The notes below the pieces were generated by a model, which made no database searches, was not told the DNA's origin, and worked only from the letters and a program-made list of their open reading frames with translations. 64,000 bases of DNA from Planctomycetota bacterium. GTDB lineage: Bacteria; Planctomycetota; Phycisphaerae; UBA1845; UTPLA1. The stretch covers positions 124,001-188,000 of the forward strand of contig QEVG01000005.1 in assembly GCA_003576905.1 (NCBI GenBank), read 5' to 3'. Each line of letters opens with the position of its first letter. Positions within the stretch are counted from its first letter, which is position 1. The translations under genes and the position numbers were made by a program. Positions 36,528 to 46,399 of this stretch are shown here, in pieces.

Positions 36528-37601
36528 ATGGACCTTCACAATCTGCTCAAGTTCGCGGTGGAGAGCAAGGCGTCGGATCTTCACATTCAGGCAGGCTCGG
36601 CGCCGATGCTGCGGATCGAGGGAGAATCGCGGTTTCTCGAATCCGAGCCGCTGACGAACGACGCGACGCGGGGGTTCGTGCTTTCCATCCTCCCGGAGAA
36701 CCTGCGGGCCGACGCCGACCGCAACATCCGCGAGGGAATTGACTTTTCCTACGATGCACCGGGAATCTCGCGGTTTCGGTGCAGCGCACATAGCCAGCTC
36801 GGCAGGTACGGCATCGTGCTTAGGGTCATCAAGGCACGAATTCCGACGTTTGACGAAATGAACCTGCCGCCGGTCGTTCAGGAGGTGGCCCTCTCTCAGC
36901 GCGGTCTGACCCTGGTCACGGGCACGACGGGCTGCGGAAAGAGCACGACGCTGGCCGCGATGATCGACCTGATCAATCAGAAGTACCGCAACAAGATCAT
37001 CACAATCGAGGACCCGGTTGAGTTCATACACACGAACAAGAAGTCGATGATCTCGCAGTTGGAAGTGGGGACGGACACAACGTCGTTCGACCAGGCGCTT
37101 CGGCAGGCGCTGCGGCAGGATCCGGACGTGATCCTCGTGGGCGAGCTTCGCGACGTCGAGACGCTACGGATGGCGCTGCGGGCGGCGGATACGGGGCACC
37201 AGGTTTTCTCGACGCTGCACTGTCAGAACGCGGCGCAGGCGGTGGAGCGCATCATCGCGATGTTTCCGAAGAACGAGCACGACATCCTGCTCTCCCAGCT
37301 CGCCGACTCGATCGAGGCGATCATCTCGCAGCGGCTGGTCATGACCGCCGAGGGGAAGCGCCGCCCGGCGGTCGAGGTGCTCCGCGGCTCGCCGGTGACG
37401 GAGAAGTTCATCTTCGAGAACCGGCTGGGAGAGTTGCTGAGCTACATCGAGACGGGCGAATCCGGCATGCAGAGCTTCGATCAACACCTTCTCCGCATGT
37501 ACAACGATAAGGTCATAACGGGCACCGAGGCGCTGCGCTGGGCGACGAACCCGGAGGCCCTGGCGATGGCTTTCCGCGGCATTCGCCGAATCGGCGGCTA
37601 G
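36528..37601 (+). CDS. pilT: Type IV pilus retraction ATPase
   Basis: PilT is a hexameric ATPase that depolymerises type IV pili for twitching. The 357-residue sequence has the PilT N-terminal ASDLHIQAGSAPMLRI, Walker A GTTGCGKST (132-140), the Asp box IEDPVEFIH, Walker B VILVGELRD, the His box TGHQVFSTLH and the C-terminal IISQRLV. The AIRNLIRE motif of classical PilT is replaced by other sequence near the end, so it may be a PilT-like variant. No other pilus gene adjoins it; the pilC-like gene is 29 kb away. Confidence 0.9.
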   Translation: MDLHNLLKFAVESKASDLHIQAGSAPMLRIEGESRFLESEPLTNDATRGFVLSILPENLRADADRNIREGIDFSYDAPGISRFRCSAHSQLGRYGIVLRVIKARIPTFDEMNLPPVVQEVALSQRGLTLVTGTTGCGKSTTLAAMIDLINQKYRNKIITIEDPVEFIHTNKKSMISQLEVGTDTTSFDQALRQALRQDPDVILVGELRDVETLRMALRAADTGHQVFSTLHCQNAAQAVERIIAMFPKNEHDILLSQLADSIEAIISQRLVMTAEGKRRPAVEVLRGSPVTEKFIFENRLGELLSYIETGESGMQSFDQHLLRMYNDKVITGTEALRWATNPEALAMAFRGIRRIGG

Positions 37602-37644
37602 AGTCAAGTGGGTCGGCCTGCCGGAGAGTGTCAATACATGGGCA

Positions 37645-38112
37645 CTATTCGCCGGCCACGGGGGCTTCTTTAAGAAATCGGCGCATCGCCTCGAGTGTCC
37701 TGGGGCTGATGTGATGCTCGATGCCCTCGGCGTCGGCCTCGGCATCGGGCCGCGCCACGCCCAGGGAGAGAAGGAACTCCAGCACGAGGCGGTGGCGCTC
37801 GCGCGCCCGCCGGGCCATCAGGCGTCCCTTGTCGGTGAGGAATATCGAGCGGTAGGGGGCCGACGTCACCAAGCCCTCTTTCCGGAGCCGGCTGATGCTC
37901 TTTGTGACGGTCACGTGGGTCACGCCCAGATGCCGCGCGATATCCACGGCGCGGGCCTCGCCGCATTTCTGGATGAGGTCGTCGATCAGTTCGACATAAT
38001 CCTCGGCGAGTTCGAGGGCGTGATCCTGCCGGGTCCGGCGATGGCCGTTTGCCGAGCTCTCATGTACGGGATTCCTGCGAACGTGCTTTTTGCGGGCAAG
38101 TCGGTTCGGCAT
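37645..38112 (-). CDS. mntR: Manganese-responsive DtxR-family repressor
   Basis: The 155-residue protein has a basic N-terminal tail, a winged helix (LAEDYVELIDDLIQ then HLGVTHVTVTKSISRLRKEG) and a dimerisation/metal region (RHRLVLEFLLSLGV..EADAEGIEHHIS). Metal-site residues expected of MntR are visible: Asp and Glu in EDYVE, His in RHRL, and Glu, Glu, His in EGIEHH. It lacks the SH3 domain of DtxR, like MntR. ATG 38112 has GAGGA 5 bases upstream. It is divergent from the importer operon and probably binds the palindrome over that operon's promoter. Confidence 0.9.
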   Translation of the reverse strand: MPNRLARKKHVRRNPVHESSANGHRRTRQDHALELAEDYVELIDDLIQKCGEARAVDIARHLGVTHVTVTKSISRLRKEGLVTSAPYRSIFLTDKGRLMARRARERHRLVLEFLLSLGVARPDAEADAEGIEHHISPRTLEAMRRFLKEAPVAGE

Positions 38113-38234
38113 GGGATTCCTCGGCTGGGCCACGCGGCGCGATTGGCGGCACACGATGCGGCCGGCGACGTGCCCACGGTCGCATTCCCGGATTATTGCA
38201 CGCGGCGGGGCGCGAATTCAAGGGTGAGTACACC

Positions 38235-38269
38235 TTGACGCCGATGCTCCTCAATTGTAGTATATGCTA
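38235..38269 (+). promoter_or_regulatory. Promoter of the metal importer operon with overlapping operator
   Basis: TTGACG at 38235-38240 and TAGTAT at 38258-38263 are 17 bases apart, a good sigma-70 promoter. The -10 is inside the imperfect palindrome TAGTATATGCTA (38258-38269), where a DtxR/MntR dimer bound to metal would block transcription. A perfect 7-bp hairpin (TGCCAGG / CCTGGCA) follows at 38278-38297. Confidence 0.6.
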
Positions 38270-38343
38270 AATTATTTTGCCAGGACTTTACCTGGCATGG
38301 CGGATCGGCTATGCTCAACGGGAAAGGGGGAGCGGAGAGTCCC

Positions 38344-39381
38344 ATGCGTCATTGGACCGTTCGGGTGACCTGTCTTTTTCTCGTCATGTCGGGGTGGCTG
38401 ACCGTGCACGGCTGTGCGCCCGCGACCGAGGCCGCTCCGAAGGGCGGTCCGGCGCGGGTCGTCTGCACGGTCGGCATGGTGACGGATATCGTCCGGCGCA
38501 TCGCGGGGGAGCGCGCGGAGGTGTCAGGCATCATCGGCGAGGGCGTGGACCCGCACCTGTATCAGGCGACAAGGTCGGATATCGCCGCGCTGCTGGGCGC
38601 GGATCTGGTCTTTTACAACGGCCTGATGCTGGAAGGAAAGATGGCCGACGCGCTGATCAAGGTCGGCCGGCAGCGACCGGTCTTCGCCGTGACGGAACTG
38701 CTGGACGAGTCGTTGCTGCTGGAGCCGCCGGAGTTCGCCGGGCACTTTGACCCGCACCTGTGGATGGATGTCTCGCTCTGGAAGAGGTGCGCCGAGATGG
38801 TGGCGCGGACACTGAGCGAGCGCGATACGGACGGCGCGGCGGCGTATCGGGCGAATTACGAGGCGCTTGCCGCGGAACTGGACGCGCTGCACGCCTATGC
38901 GAAACGGACCATCGCGACGATACCGGCCGAGAGCCGCGTTTTGGTCACGGCCCACGATGCGTTCAATTATTTCGGCCGCGCATACGATATCGACGTGCGC
39001 GGGATTCAGGGAATCAGCACCGAGTCCGAGGCGGGAATCGCCGATATCAATCGCATTGTCGACATGCTCGTTCAGCGAAAAGTCCGTGCGGTCTTTGTGG
39101 AGTCGTCGGTGTCGGACAAGAACGTCAAGGCGCTGATTGAGGGGGCGGCGGCGCGGGGCCATCGGGTGACTATCGGCGGCTCGCTCTTCTCCGACGCGAT
39201 GGGTCGCCCCGGCACCTACGAGGGTACTTACGTCGGGATGATCGACCACAACGTGACCACGATTGCCCGCGCCCTGGGCGGCAGCGCTCCGGAGCGGGGC
39301 ATGGCGGGCAAGCTTTCCGCGGCCGCGGCTGAAGGGAAATCGCTCCATACGGCGACGACCGCAACGGATACGGGAGGATAA
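38344..39381 (+). CDS. Metal ABC importer, substrate-binding lipoprotein
   Basis: This 345-residue cluster A-I binding protein (MntA/TroA/ZnuA type) has a lipobox ending VHGC (Cys 24) and the four ligand regions: His in VDPHLYQ, His in FDPHLW, Glu in ISTESEAG and Asp in MIDHNV. It lacks the long His-rich loop typical of zinc-specific ZnuA, which together with MntR favours manganese (or iron). ATG 38344 is chosen over 38311 because GGAGA lies 6 bases before it. It is the first gene of a four-gene importer operon. Confidence 0.88.
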   Translation: MRHWTVRVTCLFLVMSGWLTVHGCAPATEAAPKGGPARVVCTVGMVTDIVRRIAGERAEVSGIIGEGVDPHLYQATRSDIAALLGADLVFYNGLMLEGKMADALIKVGRQRPVFAVTELLDESLLLEPPEFAGHFDPHLWMDVSLWKRCAEMVARTLSERDTDGAAAYRANYEALAAELDALHAYAKRTIATIPAESRVLVTAHDAFNYFGRAYDIDVRGIQGISTESEAGIADINRIVDMLVQRKVRAVFVESSVSDKNVKALIEGAAARGHRVTIGGSLFSDAMGRPGTYEGTYVGMIDHNVTTIARALGGSAPERGMAGKLSAAAAEGKSLHTATTATDTGG

Positions 39382-39449
39382 CGGCCAGAGCCGGTCGAGC
39401 GCGCCGCTCCGAGCGGCGGCAGGCGCGGCGGGCGGTCCGAAGTCCACAT

Positions 39450-40265
39450 ATGCACGATCAAACGTCACCTTCTTCCGTTCAGCGCGCCTCGCCGGATCAC
39501 GATCCGGCCTGCCCGGTCTCGATCCACGATCTGACGGTCGCGTACCATCGTCGTCCGGTGCTGTGGGATATCGACTACGCGGGGCCGGAGGGTCAGCTTA
39601 TCGGCATCGTCGGTCCGAACGGGGCCGGCAAGAGCACGTTGATCAAGGCCTGCCTGAATCTGGTTCCCATCGCGTCGGGCAGTGTAAGTTTCTACGGCAA
39701 GCCGTATCGCCAGCAGCGGCGGTTGGTGGGATATGTGCCGCAGCGTGAAAGCGTGGACTGGGATTTTCCGGCGAGCGTGCTCGACGTCGTCACGATGGGG
39801 CGCTATGGCCGGCTTCCGTGGTGTCTTCCGCCGACCCGAGAGGACCGCCGAGTGGCGCTGCATTGCCTTGAACAGGTGGGCATGGCGGATTACGCGCGGC
39901 GGCAGATCAGCCGGCTGTCGGGAGGGCAGCAGCAGCGCGTTTTCCTCGCGCGGGCCCTGGCCCAGGACGCACGCATCTACTTCATGGACGAGCCGTTCGC
40001 GGGGGTCGATGCCGCGACGGAAACGGCGATCGTCGGGATTCTTCGCGAGCTGAGGGCTCGCGGACGCACCGTGCTGATCGTGCATCACGATCTTCAGACC
40101 GTCGCGGAGTACTTCAATCACGTCATCCTCCTCAACATGCGGATCATCGCCGCGGGGCCCACGGCGCAGGTCTTTACGCAGGAGAACCTGCAAAAAACGT
40201 ACGGCGGGCGGCTGACGCTATTGGACAAGGCGGCGCAGGCGATGGCCCTGAACGGTAATCGATAA
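39450..40265 (+). CDS. Metal ABC importer, ATPase
   Basis: The 271-residue ABC ATPase shows Walker [10 protein letters not shown] (about 55-63), the Q-loop [13 protein letters not shown] typical of manganese/zinc importers, the signature LSGGQQQR, Walker B IYFMDEP and the H-loop LIVHHD. It powers the two permeases downstream. Its stop overlaps the first permease start (TAATG at 40263-40267). Confidence 0.93.
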   Translation: MHDQTSPSSVQRASPDHDPACPVSIHDLTVAYHRRPVLWDIDYAGPEGQLIGIVGPNGAGKSTLIKACLNLVPIASGSVSFYGKPYRQQRRLVGYVPQRESVDWDFPASVLDVVTMGRYGRLPWCLPPTREDRRVALHCLEQVGMADYARRQISRLSGGQQQRVFLARALAQDARIYFMDEPFAGVDAATETAIVGILRELRARGRTVLIVHHDLQTVAEYFNHVILLNMRIIAAGPTAQVFTQENLQKTYGGRLTLLDKAAQAMALNGNR

Positions 40266-41728
40266 TGTGCCCGGCATTCAGACAGAGAGAGCGCGACGAA
40301 TGGCATTTGATGTCGCCGCGTGCGCGAGCGCTCGCCGCAATCGGAATGGCCGGGGTCCTCTGGTGCGGCGCGACGGTCGTCGCATCGGAGCCGGGGCGCT
40401 CCATTACGGACACCTCCATTCGATGGCCGACGTGGCCGGAGTTGGCCCGGGCGCTCGCTCTTCGCGATTACAACACGCGTGTCGTGGTTCTTGGAACGGC
40501 GCTGCTGGGAGTGGCCGCCGGGGTCGTGGGCACATTTGCCTATCTTCGCCGGCGCGCCCTCATGGGCGACGCCCTCAGCCACGCCACGCTGCCGGGCATC
40601 GCGATCGTGTTTCTGCTGACCGGTGCCAAGAGCATGCCGCTGCTGCTGATGGGGGCAACGATTAGCGGCGTTCTGGGCGTGCTGGCGGTGCTCGGGATGC
40701 GGCGAATGCCGCGGATCAAGGAGGACGCGGCGATCGGAATCGTTTTGAGCGTCTTCTTTGGATTCGGCATGGTGCTTTTCGGGCTGATTCAACAGATGCA
40801 GACCGGCAACGAGGCGGGCCTGGCGGGGTTCATTTACGGCAAGGCGGCGGCGATGGTGGCGGGTGACGCCCGGCTGATCGGCGTCGTGGCGGCGGTCGTG
40901 GTCGCGGCCTGCGCGGCGCTGTTCAAGGAGTTTCGAGTCATCTGTTTCGATCAGGAATACGCTTCGTCGCAGGGTTTCCGCGTTCCGCTCATCGATCTGA
41001 TCATGATGGGACTGGTGGTCATGACAACGGTCGTGGGGCTTCAGGCGGTGGGGCTGATCCTGATCGTCGCGCTGCTGATCATTCCTGCCGCCGCGGCCCG
41101 GTTCTGGACCGATGACCTTTTGGTCATGGTGGCGCTGTCGGGGCTGTTCGGGGGCATGTCGTCCCTGATCGGCGCGACGCTCAGTGCGATTGTGTCGGGC
41201 CTTCCGACCGGGGCAATGATCGTTCTTTGCGCGGGTGTTTTCTTTTTTTTCAGCATGTTGATCGCACCGCGGCGAGGGGTGATTGCGTCGGCGGCGCGGC
41301 ACTGGCTGCTCCGAAGGCGCGTCGCATATCAGCACCTGCTACGAGCCCTCGCTGAGTATGAGGAGACACACGGCGAAGGGGCGGCGATCGGCCGAAAGGA
41401 CCTTTTCTCCGTCCGAAGCTGGTCCGCCGCGCAGGTGCGCCGAACGCTGGCGCGCGCGGTGCGGTCGGGCGATCTGGCGGTATTGGCGGATGGGTCCGTG
41501 CGCCTGACGCAGCGGGGCCGCGTCGAGGCACTTCGCATCCTGCGAAACCATCGACTGTGGGAACTCTACCTGATACGGCATGCGGACGTTGCGCCGTCGC
41601 ACGTGGATCGCGACGCGGATGAAGTCGAACACGTTTTGTCGGAGGCGATCGTGCGCGATCTCGAGCGGGCGCTCGATGAAGTCGCGCGCGTGCCGCCTTC
41701 GCCGCACGTGCGGGAACCGGCGCCATGA
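40265..41728 (+). CDS. Metal ABC permease fused to a DtxR-like domain (1)
   Basis: The first ~335 residues form a ZnuB/MntC-type permease with about eight to nine membrane helices, including LMGDALSHATLPGIAIVFLL and the coupling region DQEYASSQGF. From about 340 a winged-helix domain follows (SWSAAQVRRTLARAVRSGDL), then a DtxR-type dimerisation/metal region: RNHRLWELYLIRH..DADEVEHVLS, with the His, Glu and His expected of MntR-type metal binding (one Glu replaced by Asp). This permease-repressor fusion is like chlamydial YtgCR, which is known to release a repressor. Its stop overlaps the next start (ATGA). The domain may sense cytoplasmic metal and gate transport, or be cleaved off. Confidence 0.88.
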   Translation: MCPAFRQRERDEWHLMSPRARALAAIGMAGVLWCGATVVASEPGRSITDTSIRWPTWPELARALALRDYNTRVVVLGTALLGVAAGVVGTFAYLRRRALMGDALSHATLPGIAIVFLLTGAKSMPLLLMGATISGVLGVLAVLGMRRMPRIKEDAAIGIVLSVFFGFGMVLFGLIQQMQTGNEAGLAGFIYGKAAAMVAGDARLIGVVAAVVVAACAALFKEFRVICFDQEYASSQGFRVPLIDLIMMGLVVMTTVVGLQAVGLILIVALLIIPAAAARFWTDDLLVMVALSGLFGGMSSLIGATLSAIVSGLPTGAMIVLCAGVFFFFSMLIAPRRGVIASAARHWLLRRRVAYQHLLRALAEYEETHGEGAAIGRKDLFSVRSWSAAQVRRTLARAVRSGDLAVLADGSVRLTQRGRVEALRILRNHRLWELYLIRHADVAPSHVDRDADEVEHVLSEAIVRDLERALDEVARVPPSPHVREPAP

Positions 41729-43059
41729 CGGGATGGAACTGGCATCTCGACGGCTGGATCGTGCTGGCGGGCGTCCTCAGCGCATGTTCCTGCGCGCTGT
41801 TGGGCAACTATCTCGTGCTGCGCCGCATGAGCCTGATGGGCGACGCGATTTCACACGCGGTTCTGCCGGGGCTGGCCATTGCATTCCTGGTGACGCACAG
41901 CCGGTCGGCGGTGCCGATGTTTGCCGGCGCGGTCATCGCGGGCGTCGTGACGGCCGTCCTGTCGCAGGCAGTGAACCGGCACGGCAAGGTGGAACATGGG
42001 GCGGCGATGGGCGTCGTTTTCAGTGTACTGTTCGCGCTGGGGTTGATCCTCATTCGCCAGGCCGCCGATCATGTGGACCTTGATCCGGGCTGCGTTCTCT
42101 ACGGGAACATCGCCCAGATTCCGCTTGAGGCGATCGGCGGACGCGTTCCGCCGCAGGTCGTGAACCTGGCCGTCGTGCTGGTTGTTGACGTGCTCTTCGT
42201 GGTACTTTTCTACAAGGAGCTGAAGATTTCCACGTTTGATCCGGAACTGGCGACGACGCTGGGGTACAACGCGGATACCCTGCACTACGCGCTGATGGTC
42301 CTCGTCTCCGTGACAACGGTCGCCAATTTCGAGTCGGTGGGGTCGATCCTGGTTATCGCCATGCTCATTGTGCCCGCCGTGACGGCGCACCTCCTGACGG
42401 ACCGGCTGAGCGCCATGATCGGTGTCAGCCTGATGGCCGCGTGCCTGTCGGCGATCGGCGGCCATGTCTTCGCCGCCTTCGGTCCGGGCTGGCTCGGCAT
42501 GAAGGCGGCGACCAACACATCCGCGATGATGGCCGTCGTAGCGGGACTGCTTCTCTGCGCGGCAGTGCTCCTGGCCCCGCGGCATGGACTCGTCAGCAGG
42601 CTTCTGCATCGCAGGCAGATGCGGATGACAATCCTTCGCGAGGATATTCTGGGTCTGCTCCATCGGTGGCAGGAGATGCGGGCCGAAGGCGGCAGGGCAA
42701 TGACGCATCGCGAAGTGCTCGCGGCCGTTGGAGATACTCGTTCCGTGCGCCAGGCCATCCGTTCGCTGCTTCGAAAGCAGTTTGTCGAGAAGGCTTCCGG
42801 CCCCCCGGACGCGGGGCACACCTACCGCCTAAGCGGAGACGGGCAGGCCCGAGCCGCCCGCCTGATTCGATCGCACCGACTGTGGGAATCCTACATCGAT
42901 CGCCACTTCAACCTGCCGCCGGACCATGTACATATGTCCGCGGAACGGGTCGAGCACTTCCTCACTCCGGAGTTGCGCCACGAAATTGAGGCCGACCTGA
43001 CGTCTCCGCGAACGGATCCCCACGGGCGCGAGATCCCGCCGGAGTCAATCGGGGGGTGA
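41725..43059 (+). CDS. Metal ABC permease fused to a DtxR-like domain (2)
   Basis: The 444-residue protein again joins a membrane permease (residues ~1-288, LMGDAISHAVLPGLAIAFLV, DPELATTLGY) to a C-terminal winged helix (~305-365, MTHREVLAAVGDTRSVRQAI) and a DtxR metal/dimer region (RSHRLWESYIDRHF..SAERVEHFL). His, Glu and Glu-His metal ligands are present, and a leading REDILG partly keeps the MntR N-terminal Asp site. The two permeases are presumed to form the heterodimeric channel, which would place two DtxR modules side by side in the cytoplasm. It is the last gene of the operon; a 7-bp hairpin follows at 43070-43096. Confidence 0.88.
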   Translation: MTGWNWHLDGWIVLAGVLSACSCALLGNYLVLRRMSLMGDAISHAVLPGLAIAFLVTHSRSAVPMFAGAVIAGVVTAVLSQAVNRHGKVEHGAAMGVVFSVLFALGLILIRQAADHVDLDPGCVLYGNIAQIPLEAIGGRVPPQVVNLAVVLVVDVLFVVLFYKELKISTFDPELATTLGYNADTLHYALMVLVSVTTVANFESVGSILVIAMLIVPAVTAHLLTDRLSAMIGVSLMAACLSAIGGHVFAAFGPGWLGMKAATNTSAMMAVVAGLLLCAAVLLAPRHGLVSRLLHRRQMRMTILREDILGLLHRWQEMRAEGGRAMTHREVLAAVGDTRSVRQAIRSLLRKQFVEKASGPPDAGHTYRLSGDGQARAARLIRSHRLWESYIDRHFNLPPDHVHMSAERVEHFLTPELRHEIEADLTSPRTDPHGREIPPESIGG

Positions 43060-43507
43060 ACGGTCCCAGGGCACCGGAGGGACGGGGTACGGTGCCGTTC
43101 GGGCGATTTCAGATCAAACGGGCTGCGACTGAACCCTCTGGCCGCAAGCCGCCCTGCCGGCGGTGCGTCTCATACTCCCGAAACCTGGGATTTATCGGGT
43201 CTATCGGGTCTGTGTGGCCCCCTCCGGTTACGCAGTTCCGGTCGGCCCCTTATTTGCGGGACCGAACACGGGGCCTTTGGAACAGGGATTGCTCAATGGA
43301 GCATCGGCTGGGTTTGGCATGATGGCGATGGTTTTGATATAAGAGTATATTTTTAAATAGTTTATGACGTTGTTGTGTGCCAAGTAGCCGGGTCGAGTGG
43401 CCCTGTTTCGGACCCGGCAATGTGCACTGAAACACACTTCGCTTGTGTGATAATACACAGCGATCCTGATTAGGGGTTGGAAATCGAGTCGGACCGGAGT
43501 CGCACTC
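43060..43507. other. Gene-free region before the histidine kinase
   Basis: This 448-base stretch contains a hairpin (GGCACCG / CGGTGCC, 43070-43096) that may end the metal operon, and an AT-rich patch around 43335-43365 that could hold the kinase promoter. No credible gene is seen. Confidence 0.5.
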
Positions 43508-44932
43508 GTGTCCCGCATCCGCTGGTATCACTACTACTTCCTGCTCGCGCTGTTTGACGTCTTTGTCATTCTGCTGAGCCTCCACCTGCATAGCCGGACG
43601 GTCGCCAGCGCGTCTGAACTCATCCATGCGGCTACGGACCTCGACGAGCAGTCACGGTGGCTGCAACTGGCGCAACAGAGAATCCTGGAATTGAACGCTC
43701 CCGGCAACGACCTCTTCCGTATGGAGGACTATCGCCTCCAGATTGCGCGGTTCGAGGTGGCTCGCCGGAACATGGACGAGGCGCTTCGGCAGGCGAGGAA
43801 GCTGCACATTCCCGTCGACCTGCCGACGCGTGAGATTGGGGAGATGGTGGCATCGGCGGAGACGGTCTTCGCGGAGTTCGCGTCGATCCAACGCGCGGAT
43901 GTGACGGAGGACGTGAGGCGGGAGGCCATAGGCCGGGCCGGCAAGGCGATGGCACGGATGGATCAGTGGCAGCATGAATCGCTCTCGCGGCTGGGTCTGG
44001 TGCTCGCGAAAAACGCGGAAGTGCGCGATCGCCTTCTCCAGGAACACGAAAGCGACCTTCAGGCGCGCATTACCTATGAGCGGTATTTCATCGCGGCGGT
44101 CATCCTTATCCTTGTGGGCATTCTGTGGTTCGGCCGCCGATTGCAGGAATACGACCGTGCCCTTCAGGAACAGCGGCGCCGGCTGGCCGAGGAGCGCCGC
44201 GAGCGTCTGGCGGCGATCGGCGAACTGTGCTCCAGCGTCGCCCATGGGATTCGAAATCCGCTCGCGGCGATCCGCAGTTCCGCGCAGCTTACTCTCGAGC
44301 TCGGCCGGATGGACGACGCCTCGCAGGCACGGCTCAAGGACATCCTGGAGGAAGGCAAGCGGCTGGGCGATCGCGTCACGGGCCTCCTGGGAATGGCGCG
44401 GGCCAACGCTGAGGGCTTTGAATCGGTCAATCTGGGCGAACTGGTCGCAGGGGCGGTTATGGAACTGCGCCCGGAACTGGAGCGCCGGCAGATCGGAATT
44501 CAGGTCGAAATCGCTCCGGAGGAAATCCACGTGCACGGCGACCGCCATCAGCTTGCGCAGGTCGTTGTCGAATTGCTTTCCAATTCAATGGATCACGCCA
44601 AGGCGGGAGACTGCATCCACGTCGCCTGCCGCAGGCCGTCGGCCAACGGTACGGCCGCCATCGAGGTCGCTGACGAGGGGCCCGGCGTGCCGGAGGAAAT
44701 CCGATCACGTGTTTTTGATCTGTTCTTTACGACGAAGCCGGGCGGAACGGGTATCGGGCTGGCGACGATCAAGCGATATGCCCGGCTGCACGGTGGGGAC
44801 GTGACACTGGCGCCGTCTCACAGGGGAGCGCGGTTTCTCGTCACGCTTCCGGTGGCGCGCAGGGGTGATTCGGCGGCCCCGGAGGGGCATACGCCGCGGG
44901 ATGAGCCGGAGGCACAAGCGGGCAAACAGTGA
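43508..44932 (+). CDS. Membrane sensor histidine kinase (NtrB-like)
   Basis: This 474-residue kinase has an N-terminal membrane helix (YYFLLALFDVFVILLSL), a helical outside domain (about 30-195), a second helix (YFIAAVILILVGILWF, about 196), a coiled coil, then the phospho-acceptor box VAHGIRNPLAAIRSSA (His about 246) and the ATPase boxes LLSNSMDHAKAG, VADEGPGVPEE, FFTTKPGGTGIGLA. The two-helix layout fits sensing of an envelope signal. Start is GTG 43508. The NtrC-type regulator starts 54 bases after its stop, so they form a two-component pair likely controlling sigma-54 promoters. Confidence 0.92.
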   Translation: MSRIRWYHYYFLLALFDVFVILLSLHLHSRTVASASELIHAATDLDEQSRWLQLAQQRILELNAPGNDLFRMEDYRLQIARFEVARRNMDEALRQARKLHIPVDLPTREIGEMVASAETVFAEFASIQRADVTEDVRREAIGRAGKAMARMDQWQHESLSRLGLVLAKNAEVRDRLLQEHESDLQARITYERYFIAAVILILVGILWFGRRLQEYDRALQEQRRRLAEERRERLAAIGELCSSVAHGIRNPLAAIRSSAQLTLELGRMDDASQARLKDILEEGKRLGDRVTGLLGMARANAEGFESVNLGELVAGAVMELRPELERRQIGIQVEIAPEEIHVHGDRHQLAQVVVELLSNSMDHAKAGDCIHVACRRPSANGTAAIEVADEGPGVPEEIRSRVFDLFFTTKPGGTGIGLATIKRYARLHGGDVTLAPSHRGARFLVTLPVARRGDSAAPEGHTPRDEPEAQAGKQ

Positions 44933-44986
44933 ATGTCGAGCGGCGGCAGAGCCGGTCGCCGCTTGTCTGATTTCGGAGACAGTGCG

Positions 44987-46399
44987 ATGGCACGAATACT
45001 GGTTGTTGAAGATGAGCGCGTTCTTGCGAAGAACGTGCGCGAAAAGCTGGCGGCGCATGGACACGAGGTTCGAATCGCGCATAGCGGACGCGAGGCGACG
45101 GCGACCAATGCCGAGTTTCTGCCCGAGGTGGTGATTCTCGACCTGCGCCTGCCGGACACCGACGGGCTGAAGATCCTGCCGCAGCTCAAGGCGGAGTCGC
45201 CCTTCACCAACGTGGTGGTAGTCACGGCCCACGGCAACGAGCGCATCGCGGTGGATGCCATGAAGGCGGGGGCGTGCGAGTATCTCACGAAGCCCGTCGA
45301 CCTTGACGAGCTCCTCATGGTCGTGGGGCGGGTTGTCGATCTCCAGCAGATCAATGACAACCTGACGTTTCTCAAGAGCCGCGAGGAAGAGAGCAGCGGG
45401 CTGGACCGCATCATCGGCGATTCGGAACCGGTACGGGCGCTCAAGGAAAGCATCCGCCGGCTTACGCGAACCGAAGTGCTGAGCCTGCCCGATCCGCCGA
45501 CGGTGCTCATCACCGGCGAGACCGGAACCGGCAAGGATCTCGTCGCACGGGCGATTCACTACCAGGGGCCGCGACGGGGCCGGCCGTTCATTCACGTCAA
45601 TTGCACTGCGCTTCCGTCGACGCTGTTTGAATCCGAACTGTTCGGGCACGTACGCGGGGCATTCACAAGCGCGACCCAGGCGAAGCGCGGACTGTTTGAG
45701 GTGGCCCAGGGCGGAACGATATTCCTCGATGAAATCGGTCACCTTGAGGCCGACATGCAGGCGAAGCTGCTGCAGACCATCGAGCACCGCGAGATACGCC
45801 CGGTGGGCGCGACGCAGACACGGCCGATCAACGTGCACATCGTGGCGGCGACGAATCGAGACCTCTCGGCCGCCGTGGAAAGCGGCGAGTTTCGGCGCGA
45901 CCTGTACCATCGCCTGCGCGTCGTGCACCTCCATCTCGCGCCGCTGCGGGACAGGCCGGAGGATATTCCGCTGCTTGCCACGCACTTCCTGAACCTTCAC
46001 TGCCGGCGGTTCGGGCTCGGCGCGAAGCACTTTTCGGAAGAGGCCCTGCGCGCACTTCGCCGTTTTGACTGGCGCGGAAACGTCCGCGAACTGTCGCACA
46101 CGATCGAGAGCTGTGTGCTCCAGGCGGATTCCGACGTGGTCGAGCCGGGCCACCTCCCGATGCCGGGCGAGGGCAAGGCGGCCGACATGACGATCGAGCT
46201 GCCGCACAACCGCGTGATTCAGATGGATTTTGAGCGTGAGCGGCCCACCCTGGACGAGGTGGAGCACGCCATACTCGTTGCGGCGTTCGAATACACTGGC
46301 CAGAACCTGAGCCGGGCCGCGCGAATCCTTGGCATTACGCGGGAAGCCCTGCGTTACCGGCTTAACAAGTCGATGGAGACGACGCGCCATGCGCAGTAA
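44987..46399 (+). CDS. NtrC-family sigma-54-dependent response regulator
   Basis: The 470-residue protein has a receiver domain (phospho-acceptor Asp 52 in [12 protein letters not shown]), an AAA+ domain with Walker A GETGTGKD (177-184), the sigma-54 contact loop as GAFTSA (224-229; usual form GAFTGA), Walker [11 protein letters not shown], and an Arg-finger region RRDLYHRL. It ends with a Fis-type helix-turn-helix ([19 protein letters not shown]). ATG 44987 has GGAG 8 bases upstream. Ser in place of Gly in the contact loop is tolerated in some activators. The gene overlaps the dockerin protein gene by 11 bases. A good sigma-54 promoter match lies at 49119-49134. Confidence 0.93.
   Translation: MARILVVEDERVLAKNVREKLAAHGHEVRIAHSGREATATNAEFLPEVVILDLRLPDTDGLKILPQLKAESPFTNVVVVTAHGNERIAVDAMKAGACEYLTKPVDLDELLMVVGRVVDLQQINDNLTFLKSREEESSGLDRIIGDSEPVRALKESIRRLTRTEVLSLPDPPTVLITGETGTGKDLVARAIHYQGPRRGRPFIHVNCTALPSTLFESELFGHVRGAFTSATQAKRGLFEVAQGGTIFLDEIGHLEADMQAKLLQTIEHREIRPVGATQTRPINVHIVAATNRDLSAAVESGEFRRDLYHRLRVVHLHLAPLRDRPEDIPLLATHFLNLHCRRFGLGAKHFSEEALRALRRFDWRGNVRELSHTIESCVLQADSDVVEPGHLPMPGEGKAADMTIELPHNRVIQMDFERERPTLDEVEHAILVAAFEYTGQNLSRAARILGITREALRYRLNKSMETTRHAQ

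Noticed and set aside
40265-43059. Permease C-termini as sequencing frameshifts joining separate regulator genes
   Set aside because: Both permeases independently continue in frame into the same domain type, and both keep the DtxR metal residues, so the fusions are real.
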